Shown here piece by piece: positions 25,998 to 34,106 of a DNA stretch of 64,000 bases. The translations under genes were made by a program, and so were the position numbers. The notes below the pieces were generated by a model that was not told the DNA's origin, did no database searches, and worked only from the letters and a program-made list of their open reading frames with translations. Position 1 is the first letter of the stretch, and every line of letters begins with the position of its first letter. The stretch is from Vreelandella olivaria (GTDB lineage: Bacteria; Pseudomonadota; Gammaproteobacteria; Pseudomonadales; Halomonadaceae): the NCBI RefSeq assembly GCF_023507745.1, contig NZ_JALPZO010000172.1:97054-161053 (forward strand). The letters are read 5' to 3'.

Positions 25998-26297
25998 ATG
26001 CCACTGATTACGATCCATAAAAATGGTGAAACACACCAGGGAGAGATACAGCCAGAGACCAACTTGGTAGTGCGTGCAGGAATACGACAATTTCCTTACC
26101 CACACCTAAGCTATGGTTGCGGAATGGGCAAATGTTCCAAATGCATGTGTCTGATTATTAAAGGAGGAGAAACATTACCAGCGCCTAATTGGAAAGAGAA
26201 AAAAATGCTGGGGACAAAACTAGAGCAAGGCTATCGGCTGGCCTGCCAACTATGGGTCAAAGAGGATCTTGAGCTATCGCAAAACATATCATCCTAA
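25998..26297 (+). CDS. 2Fe-2S ferredoxin, second of the locus
   Basis: The ATG at 25998 has AGGTGA 5 bases upstream (a GTG three codons earlier is disfavoured); 99 residues. Cluster ligands are C41, C46, C49 (CGMGKCSKC) and C83 (GYRLACQ). It resembles the ferredoxin at 17313 and has its own operator, so the regulon has two separate ferredoxins plus the one fused to the reductase. Confidence 0.92.
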   Translation: MPLITIHKNGETHQGEIQPETNLVVRAGIRQFPYPHLSYGCGMGKCSKCMCLIIKGGETLPAPNWKEKKMLGTKLEQGYRLACQLWVKEDLELSQNISS

Positions 26298-26454
26298 ATA
26301 GAACGCCCCCAACCCAGTACAAGAACTTTCTTAGCAAGAGTAGTCAGGACTAACCAACCGTACACCGCCGTTGCTTCTTCCCCCTTTATTTAGCCGTAGG
26401 CGATCACCATCCTTGATGATCGCTTCACTATACGACTTATCGTTCTCTCCTCTT

Positions 26455-26525
26455 ACCCTGAGTCGCCGTATATAATCTTGAAACAGTTCGTATTGTCACT
26501 AGCGTACTGCCAACACTGACGTCCT
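26455..26525 (-). pseudogene. decayed copy of the 3' end of the XRE-type gene at 28568
   Basis: Read on the minus strand this gives TSVLAVR-stop-stop-QYELFQDYIRRLR, compared with TSVLAVRQWQYELFQDYMRGLK at the end of the gene at 28568-29329: CAG TGG has become TAG TGA. About 57 bases align with roughly eight changes. The rest of the region 26298-26636 holds no gene. Confidence 0.8.
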
Positions 26526-26636
26526 GGTGGACATGCCAATGCTCGAAAAAGCGCAGTACTCATACAATAATTAGGCTCGTAAGTCCTGTTATTCAGAAGT
26601 AAGTCGGAGAGTGAATGCCATGGGCAAACCATTCGA

Positions 26637-27542
26637 TTAACGCGTCACCAATACTATTCCTACTAAAATGACGCTACCGCCTATTAGAAAACCCACGCTC
26701 AGTGGCTCGCTGAGAAATAGGGTACCAAAAAGAACACCGAAAAGTGGTGCCAAAAAAGAGAACACTCCTAGCTGAGAAGCACGATAGCGCCGCAGTAATG
26801 TGAACCAAAGCAGCAGGGCACCAAACGAAATAATTAACGCCTGAAAGCCGAGGCTAGCAACAGCCATGGGGGTAAATTGAGCGCTTATTAACTGGCCTGA
26901 TATGGCCGCCATCGGTACTAGTAAAAGTGCAGTTAAAATCAGCTGGTAGCTCAAAGTGAGTTCCGGTGGAGCCTCCGAAAGGGAGGTTTTGCGGATCACT
27001 ATAGTCGTGGCCGCCCATGAGAGACCCGCGAGCAAGCCTAATACATCACCGATGATAATATCGATGCCATGCGAACCGTTTGGCGCCATGGCAATCACCA
27101 TACCCATAAATGCCAACCCAACTCCCCACCATTGACGAGTTGAGAGCTGCTCACCGGGCACCCATAGATGCAGCCCAAGAGCTGCGAAGATGGGGGCGGT
27201 ATAGAGAAACACCGACATATGTGAGGCATGCGTATAAGTCAGCCCCCATGCCACCAACGCAAATTCGCAAGTAAAACCCAAACCCACCAGAGCCCCTGGC
27301 CGCCAGTTCAGATGAACATCTTGCCAGCGAATTCCTCGCATATACACCAATGGTATAGCTAATCCACCAGCGACAAATGAACGTAAAGCGACCTGAGCCA
27401 GAGGTGAGATATCCTCAGCTACTCCCTTAATAGCCACTTGCTGAAAACCTAGTACCAGACAAAATATGAGCATTAATGATGCAGCAGTTGTATCGACAGA
27501 TTTACGCTCATAGCCTGCCGTTGTACTGCTTTGATGATTCAT
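26637..27542 (-). CDS. EamA/DMT-family transporter
   Basis: A 301-residue inner-membrane protein with about ten hydrophobic segments and two EamA repeats (first ending in YTHASHMSVFLYTAPIFAALG, the usual helix 3-4 motif). It probably exports a small metabolite; the substrate is unknown. It is divergent from a LysR gene 97 bp away, which likely controls it. This pair sits between the decayed and the intact copy of the XRE-type gene. Confidence 0.9.
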   Translation of the reverse strand: MNHQSSTTAGYERKSVDTTAASLMLIFCLVLGFQQVAIKGVAEDISPLAQVALRSFVAGGLAIPLVYMRGIRWQDVHLNWRPGALVGLGFTCEFALVAWGLTYTHASHMSVFLYTAPIFAALGLHLWVPGEQLSTRQWWGVGLAFMGMVIAMAPNGSHGIDIIIGDVLGLLAGLSWAATTIVIRKTSLSEAPPELTLSYQLILTALLLVPMAAISGQLISAQFTPMAVASLGFQALIISFGALLLWFTLLRRYRASQLGVFSFLAPLFGVLFGTLFLSEPLSVGFLIGGSVILVGIVLVTR

Positions 27543-27639
27543 TGTGAGCCCCTATGACGTTGAGAGGCCCATTGCAGCAGGATGAAAACTCTCGTACAAA
27601 TGATTACTTATCAGCCCTAGACTCAGGAAAAATCACTCT

Positions 27640-28575
27640 ATGAGAATTGAAAGGCTACCGCTTAATGCACTCCGGGCGTTTGCCGAAGCGGCGAGAGAGA
27701 ACAGCTTCAAAGCCGCCGCTTATCGTCTAAGCGTGACGCCTGGAGCGGTTAGCCGACAAGTCAAACAGTTGGAAGAGCACTTAGGGGTGATACTCTTTGA
27801 TCGTCATGCCAATGGGGTATGTGTTACCGATGCTGGTCGGTTACTGGCTGACGATGTGCAAGCTGGCCTTCTACGTATCGCCAGCGGCGTCCAGCAAGCG
27901 ACTGAACGCTCAGAAGACACCTTTCGTTTGCTGATCAGCGCACCGCCTTCATTCCTACAGCTTTGGCTACTACCTCGCCTCACAAGCTTTGAAGCCAATG
28001 AGCAGCAAATAGAAATATCTTTAGATGCTGAAGCACGTTTGACACCACCGTATTGGCAAACAAATCGGGCACGGCTATCGCTACGCTACGGCGAGGGGCC
28101 TTGGCCTGACGCTAACAGTGTGCGCCTATTCGACGACACCCTGTTTCCCGTTTGCTCCCCCTCACTACTCACCAAAGAAAATGTAACGTTACCTAGAGAT
28201 TTGCTGGCACAAACACTACTCACCGTAAATTGGAGTCCTCATTCAAGCCGTTCCTTTCCCGGCTGGAGCGACTGGTTTAAAAGCACAGGAGTAATGATGA
28301 AAAAGATGCCCAGCCAACGCCAATACTCGCTCTACAGTTTGGCACTTGATCAGGCCATTGCCGGGCAAGGTGTTGTGCTGGCCAGCTACCCTCTCATCGC
28401 TGACCGACTGGAGAGCGGTGTTTTGGTGCGCCCTTTTGGTAGTCGGTTTCCTCTCACCTTGCCATTTTCTTACGACCTAATTCTGCCTAATGAGGGGGTA
28501 ATACCACCTGCGGCTAACCGTTTTATAGAGTGGCTAGAGCATGAAGCAGCTCTCTTTAGTGGCACCTCTATTTAA
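27640..28575 (+). CDS. LysR-family transcriptional regulator, GcvA-like
   Basis: A 311-residue LysR protein: helix-turn-helix with PLNALRAFAEAARENSFKAA and TPGAVSRQVKQLEEHLGV, followed by a LysR substrate domain. The N-terminal block is of the GcvA/AmpR type. The last 8 bases overlap the end of the convergent XRE-type gene. The divergent EamA gene is the likely target. Confidence 0.93.
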   Translation: MRIERLPLNALRAFAEAARENSFKAAAYRLSVTPGAVSRQVKQLEEHLGVILFDRHANGVCVTDAGRLLADDVQAGLLRIASGVQQATERSEDTFRLLISAPPSFLQLWLLPRLTSFEANEQQIEISLDAEARLTPPYWQTNRARLSLRYGEGPWPDANSVRLFDDTLFPVCSPSLLTKENVTLPRDLLAQTLLTVNWSPHSSRSFPGWSDWFKSTGVMMKKMPSQRQYSLYSLALDQAIAGQGVVLASYPLIADRLESGVLVRPFGSRFPLTLPFSYDLILPNEGVIPPAANRFIEWLEHEAALFSGTSI

Positions 28576-29329
28576 TTCCATTAGTCCTGCTTTTGAGCCC
28601 TCGCATATAATCTTGAAACAGCTCGTATTGCCACTGGCGCACTGCCAGCACTGACGTGGTGCCAAAGCGCTTGTGGATAGGTAACCCGCTTTCCCGCTCA
28701 CATAAGGCATGAAACTCTTTGGCCAGCCGCTGCATCGTCTGCTGCCACTCTTCATTACCCGCATGGGATAGTAAGCCATTCAGTACAATCAGCTTTTCAC
28801 TGTCACTATCAAAGCGTGAGTGGAAAAAATCGTTAGCGATATACTGCTGAAAGAAACGCTGGATCGGACCACCTGGGCGCCAGCGGAAATTGGCCGCCAC
28901 GCGCCGCCGGATGCGGTTACCTGGCAGCAGCTCAATCAGTTTGAGCCGCTCCAGTTTGAGCAATTGGCGAGTGCATTCTGCCTCACTCAACTGGTACTGG
29001 TGGTGAATTTCGTCGAAGCTATAACCATTGATAACGCAAACAGCAACCAAAAACAGCTCCCTATCATCAATGATGATCTGCTCCTGGGCCTGGGTTAGCT
29101 CCTGTAAGCGTTGCTCCTGCGACTGCATGGCCTGCACAAGCTCAGCGAATTCAATATTGAGCTGATCACAGATGCACTCCAACCGTGCCAAGGTAAAGTG
29201 CTTGTCGGCGAATAGGCGTTTCACGGAAGCTTCACTCAACCTCAGCCACTGGGCAACATCCGCGTAGGTTTTACCCTGGACTCGCAGTTGACGCTTTAGT
29301 GTATCGATTAACGAATCGGCTTGGGACAC
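28568..29329 (-). CDS. XRE-type helix-turn-helix protein
   Basis: A GTG start at 29329 with AGGAGG 5 bases upstream gives 253 residues. The N-terminus (YADVAQWLRLSEASVKRLFA) is a lambda-repressor-like HTH; the remainder is a helical domain with a second winged-helix-like part (GYSFDEIHHQYQLSEAECTRQLLKLERLKLIEL). Probably a cytosolic regulator. It is divergent from the LplT-Aas-type gene, which it may control. A decayed copy of its tail lies at 26455-26525. Confidence 0.82.
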   Translation of the reverse strand: MSQADSLIDTLKRQLRVQGKTYADVAQWLRLSEASVKRLFADKHFTLARLECICDQLNIEFAELVQAMQSQEQRLQELTQAQEQIIIDDRELFLVAVCVINGYSFDEIHHQYQLSEAECTRQLLKLERLKLIELLPGNRIRRRVAANFRWRPGGPIQRFFQQYIANDFFHSRFDSDSEKLIVLNGLLSHAGNEEWQQTMQRLAKEFHALCERESGLPIHKRFGTTSVLAVRQWQYELFQDYMRGLKSRTNGIK

Positions 29330-29476
29330 ATAAGCCTCCTGTACTCATCGAGCAAAAAGTAGCAAATAACGATACCAAAAAGCGCCTATAACACAACTCA
29401 GCACAATAGAGTTGCAATAAAAGAGCCTATTGCAGAGAGTGGCTACCATGTCTGGGGATTGATAAGGCTACCTAAT

Positions 29477-32400
29477 ATGCAAAGCGTGCTGAAAATGAGG
29501 GGCGCCTGGCCCTACCTGATTGCGATTTTTCTTAATGCCTTTATGGACCTGGGACATAAAATCGTCATCCAGAATACAATTTTCAAAAGCTATGATGGCA
29601 CTACACAGGTCGCACTGACAGCGTTGGTGAACGGGCTCATCCTGCTCCCCTTTATTGTGCTGTTTAGCCCGGCGGGCCATGTAGCGGACAGCTACCCAAA
29701 AGTGCGTGTTTTACGGGTCTCTGCCTGGGCGGCTGTTGTGGTCTCCCTGGGCATCACCGTCGCCTACTATCAGGGGTGGTTCTGGCTGGCGTTTGGTATG
29801 ACACTGCTGCTGGCTATTCAGTCGGCTTTTTACTCTCCCGCCAAGTATGGCGTGGTAAAGGGGCTCTTCGGCAAGCCACGGCTTGCCGAAGCCAATGGGC
29901 TTATTCAGGCCATTACAATTGGCGCTATTTTGGCGGGCACAGTCGCTTTTACCGCTTTTTTTGAAGCCTGGACTCCCTTTGCGGATCAAACGCCAGATCA
30001 ACTGCTGCGCCAAGTTGCGCCACTGGGCTGGCTGCTGGTACTCAATAGCGTTATTCAGGTACTGGCTCTTTATCAGTTGCCGCTCGATACCGCCCATGCC
30101 CCCAACACGCCGCTCACCTGGCAACGTTATATTAAGGGCGCAGCCCTAAAAGATAACGTGCGTATTATCGCGCGCCAGCCCGTGCTGAGGCTTTCAATTA
30201 TAGGGCTAGCTACCTTCTGGTCGGTAGGCCAAGTACTACTAGCAGCGTTTCCCGCCTATGCGAAAGATGCGCTTAACATCGATAACACTTTGGTACTTCA
30301 GGGCATTCTTGCCGCCAGCGGTATCGGTATTGCGCTCGGCTCCCTACTGGCAAGCAAGTTATCGCGTAACCGTATTGAAACAGGGTTAATCCCGCTAGCG
30401 GCTGTCGGTGTCGCCGTTGGCCTATGGTGCCTGCCGCTCTTTACCACCCCAACAAGCCAAGCTTTGAACTTTATTTTTATCGGCACGATGGGTGGGCTGT
30501 TTATTGTGCCGCTGAATGCGTTGATCCAGTTTAACGCTGCTGACAACGAACTGGGTACCGTGCTGGCTGCCAATAACTGGATACAAAACATCTCAATGCT
30601 GGGCTTTTTGGTGCTCACGGCGCTATTTGCCCTGGCTGGCGTGGATAGCCTTTACCTGCTGCTGTTAGTGGCTTCGGTTGCCATGGTGGGGGGAGGCTAT
30701 ACGATCGTTAAGCTGCCCCAAAGCCTTGTGCGCTTTCTGCTTAGCTTTCTTCTTACCCGTCGCTATCGTGTCGATGTTCATGGCTTGGAAAACCTGCCCG
30801 CTCAAGGGGGCGTGCTTCTACTGGGCAACCATATAAGCTGGGTTGACTGGGCAATGGTGCAGATCGCCAGCCCGCGCCCAGTGCGTTTTGTAATGCTAAA
30901 AAGTATTTACCAACGCTGGTATCTACGTTGGTTTCTCAATGCATTAGGCTGTATCCCCATTGAGCGTGGCGCTGGTGCTGATCATGCATTGGCTACCGTT
31001 GCGGAACAACTCAATGCAGGTGAAGTGGTCTGTCTGTTTCCTGAAGGGGCAATTAGCCGTAATGGCCAGCTAGGGGAGTTTCGCCGAGGCTATGAGCGTG
31101 CCTGTAAAATGGCCAATCCTGATGTCCGAATTGTACCGTTTTATCTGCGCGGATTATGGGGCAGTCAGTTTTCGCGCTCTTCCAGCAAGCTCAAAGAGCT
31201 GCGCAATGCGCCCCTGCACCGCTCTGTTGTTGTGGCTTTCGGTAAGTCCTTGCCGAAAGATACGCCCGCCGATGTGCTCAAACGGCGTATTTTTGAACAG
31301 GCCACCCGTTCCTGGCAGCATGCGATTGAGGAGTTACCCAGCTTGCCTGATGCATGGATTCGTAGCGTTAAACGCAACCTACGTGCCAAAGCTCTCATGG
31401 ATACCCTAAGCCGACCGCTCAATGCTGGCCAGGCGCTCACCGCCAGTATTCTGATGGCCAAGCGTATTGGTAAGCTCTGTCCTGGTCAGCATGTAGGCCT
31501 GCTACTTCCCACCAGTACGGTTGGGGTAATTACCAACATGGCAACGTTACTGGCGGGCAAGACTATCGTTAACCTGAACTACACCGCCAACCAGGAGGCA
31601 CTGACCTTTGCTATAACCCAGGCAAATATTGGTACGGTCTTCACCTCACGCCGTTTTGTCGAAAAACTAAACCAGCGCGGACTGGATGTTGACCTGTTAC
31701 TAAGCCAGCAACAGGTTATTTACCTGGAGGACCTACCAGCCTCAATCAGGCGTGCCGAACGTTTGGCCACCTGGCTCGCCGTAAGCCTGTTGCCTACCTG
31801 GTGGCTACAGCGCTGTTTCAGCCGAGCACGCGATGCGGATGCTACCGCAGCCATCCTGTTTGCCAGTAGTAGTGAAGGTTTGCCCAAAGGCGTGATGCTA
31901 AGCCACCGCAACCTGATGGCGAACATCAAACAAATATCCGATGTGCTGAACACCCAACACGATGATGTGATCATGGGCTCATTACCGCTGTTCCATGCCT
32001 TCGGCCTTACCGTAACGCAGTTTCTCCCGCTGATTGAAGGCTTGCCGCTGGTGTGCCATGCCGACTCAACCGATGCGCCTGGTATCGCGGGCGCCGTTGC
32101 CAAGCATAAGGCGACCATTATGTTCGGCACCTCCAGTTTTTTGCAGCTATTTGTACGCAGCCCCAAAGTACACCCTCAGATGCTGGCGAGCTTAAGGGTG
32201 GTGGCGGCGGGTGCAGAGAAGTTGGACGACAGCGTTCGTACTGATTTTACCCTTAAATTCCATAAACCCATTTATGAGGGGTATGGCGCTACAGAAACGT
32301 CGCCTGTTGTTTCAGTAAACCTGCCTGATGCTCTGGATGTTCACTACCAGCAGGTCCAGCGCGACAGCCAGGCAGGCACGGTAGGTATGCCGCTACCGGG

Positions 32401-32641
32401 CACCAGCGTTAAGATCGTGGACCCGGATAGTTTTGAGGAGTTACCCACCGGTGAAACAGGTATGATTTTGATCAGTGGCCCCCAGGTAATGCAAGGCTAT
32501 CTCAATGATTCCAAGCGTACCGGGCAGGTCCTTCGTGAGATAGACGGCACCAACTGGTACATAACCGGCGATAAGGGGTTTATTGATGAGGATGGCTTTT
32601 TAACACTGATTGACCTCAACACCCGGTTTGCAAAAATATGA
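29477..32641 (+). pseudogene. aas: LplT-PlsC-Aas fusion (lysophospholipid transporter/acyltransferase/acyl-ACP synthetase), 3'-truncated
   Basis: The frame from ATG 29477 encodes 1054 residues: an MFS domain like LplT (about 10-400), a PlsC acyltransferase (HISWVD for HX4D and FPEGAISRNG, about 440-600) and an AMP-binding domain (ASSSEGLPKGVMLSH; TGDKGFIDEDGFLTL). In homologues the text continues after RFAKI with GGEMVS and roughly 80-100 more residues including the A10 lysine. Here a TGA follows RFAKI at once and the sequence beyond belongs to another gene on the opposite strand. The adenylation C-subdomain is lost, so the ligase step is probably dead while transport and acyltransfer could survive. 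Function when intact: re-acylation of lysophosphatidylethanolamine. Confidence 0.85.
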
Positions 32642-32811
32642 CCAGCTTTCCATGCATTGCCCCCTGTTGAGTAGCCATAAGAGAACACCAAAAATCCTGG
32701 CGCGGCGAATAGAGTTGCATCCCGATGGCTCCACCCCGCCCTGGCACCTTCTGAACCATGAAGCAACATGATGGCAGGAAATGGCCCATCTCCTGGTGGG
32801 CCATAAGTCAC
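32640..32811 (-). pseudogene. fragment of an alpha/beta hydrolase (dienelactone-hydrolase-like)
   Basis: The minus strand reads TYGPPGDGPFPAIMLLHGSE and continues through GFLVFSYGYSTGGNAWKAG, the N-terminal strands of an alpha/beta hydrolase with the oxyanion HGSEG segment. It stops being hydrolase-like at about 32630-32640, exactly where the opposite-strand Aas gene breaks off, so both lost their ends at one junction. The nucleophile and catalytic His are missing. An in-frame TGA also cuts the frame upstream. Confidence 0.75.
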
Positions 32812-32909
32812 TCCCCAGTCAGGAAATCATCGTTGCACAATATGTAACGCCATCAAGCGTCCCCTTTTTCGCTATTTTCTTGTTATCCACAGGGCCATAA
32901 GGTAGATCA

Positions 32910-33659
32910 TTACGCAGGAAATGGCAGAACACCGTTATAGAGAAAATCATCCAACGGGTAGATCATCACTCCGGATGCGTCTTTACGTTTAAAGGAGACC
33001 TGAGAAGCCGTGGTGATACAAAACCATGCACTCATCTCTCCGGGCTGATGCTGTGTGAGCGCAGCGGGCGTGAACAAGCCAACACAGGTACCGCCCTGTT
33101 GATCTCTCGCAGAGGCGTATTCAAATGCTTCAACGCCTGCCACACGCATGACACTGCCTAATGACTGGCAATGGGTATAATCCACCGGGTGCCTTAACGC
33201 TTCTATATGATCAATAAAGGCACCTGCGTTTAGCCTTACACCCTGTTTAGCAGCATAGTCCACAGAAAAGAGCGTATGTTCTGAACGAAGGGACTCCGCC
33301 ACAGCAGTGCCGTCCATGGAGTACCAAAACACTAACCGGTAGTAGGCGGATTCAGCGAGGGTCGTCGCTATCTTTTGACCACCATAGAAAATACTAGGCT
33401 CATGGACACGACCAAACCGTGAACCCCATTTAAGGGGAGGATACCGAAAAGGTGTTTTTAGCAGGTAGTGAAGGTCTTGCTCCTGCACAGGTAAGGGGGG
33501 CTTAGCCGCTTCAAGCAGTGCTTCCAGTATTTCCTGCTCTTCCAGGGTATCGACATAGTCAAGTGTCGCTACCTGCTCCTGGCTTTCTACCAACCGATAT
33601 AGCGTGCCTGAAATAGGCGCTATATTGCCTGCCCCACCGCAGCTTTCCCAAATACTCAC
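32910..33659 (-). CDS. RES-domain toxin (NAD+-phosphorylase type)
   Basis: A 249-residue protein with the RES family core: FRYPPLKWGSRFGR, SIFYGGQKIATTLAESAYYR (Tyr and Glu of the active site) and a C-terminal Ser in the TASQVSF region. RES toxins (MbcT-like) break down NAD+ and are held by an Xre/MbcA-type antitoxin. Its start overlaps the stop of the antitoxin gene by 4 bp (ATGA), so the two are translationally coupled. Confidence 0.92.
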   Translation of the reverse strand: MSIWESCGGAGNIAPISGTLYRLVESQEQVATLDYVDTLEEQEILEALLEAAKPPLPVQEQDLHYLLKTPFRYPPLKWGSRFGRVHEPSIFYGGQKIATTLAESAYYRLVFWYSMDGTAVAESLRSEHTLFSVDYAAKQGVRLNAGAFIDHIEALRHPVDYTHCQSLGSVMRVAGVEAFEYASARDQQGGTCVGLFTPAALTQHQPGEMSAWFCITTASQVSFKRKDASGVMIYPLDDFLYNGVLPFPA

Positions 33660-34027
33660 ACCTTACCTCGCATACCATCAACGAACCTAAGTACCGCAAA
33701 CAATCCTTCCAGCCGTGTTACCTGCTCAGCAGGCACACCTCCCGTCATACGGTTGGGTGTGCGCATAAAGTGCTGCATCCACGCTTTATTCCCTCCCGTA
33801 AGGGCGAACAACGCACGAGCTAAGCGAATTAATAGTAGCGCCAGCTCACCCTGTTTGGAGGTAGGATCAAGCTTTAGGTTTTTCTTAAGCTGAGTAATGG
33901 TGGTGCGGTGTACACCTAGCACCTCTGCCAATGTCGATTGCGATAACCCCAGTTGCTCTGCAGCACGTAGTACCGCCTTAGCTAACACGACGTCAGGAGT
34001 CGCCTTAGTTTGAGTAAGAGCAGACAT
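33656..34027 (-). CDS. Xre/MbcA/ParS-type antitoxin (DUF2384)
   Basis: A 123-residue protein with an N-terminal helix-turn-helix (LSQSTLAEVLGVHRTTITQL, about residues 33-52) and a C-terminal DUF2384 toxin-binding domain (LIRLARALFALTGGNKAWMQ; the GGVPAEQV segment is typical). It neutralises the RES toxin encoded next and probably represses the operon through the inverted repeat just upstream. Confidence 0.92.
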   Translation of the reverse strand: MSALTQTKATPDVVLAKAVLRAAEQLGLSQSTLAEVLGVHRTTITQLKKNLKLDPTSKQGELALLLIRLARALFALTGGNKAWMQHFMRTPNRMTGGVPAEQVTRLEGLFAVLRFVDGMRGKV

Positions 34028-34041
34028 GGCACACCTCTAAC

Positions 34042-34057
34042 TGATGGTTTTCCATCA
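34042..34057. promoter_or_regulatory. inverted repeat TGATGG-TTTT-CCATCA, antitoxin operator candidate
   Basis: A perfect 6-bp inverted repeat begins 15 bases upstream of the antitoxin ATG, over the expected promoter/leader, where type II antitoxins normally bind. Confidence 0.6.
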
Positions 34058-34106
34058 ATTATAGCAAAAAATGTTGCCAATCCGCATTTTACTGACCAAT
34101 ATCCCA

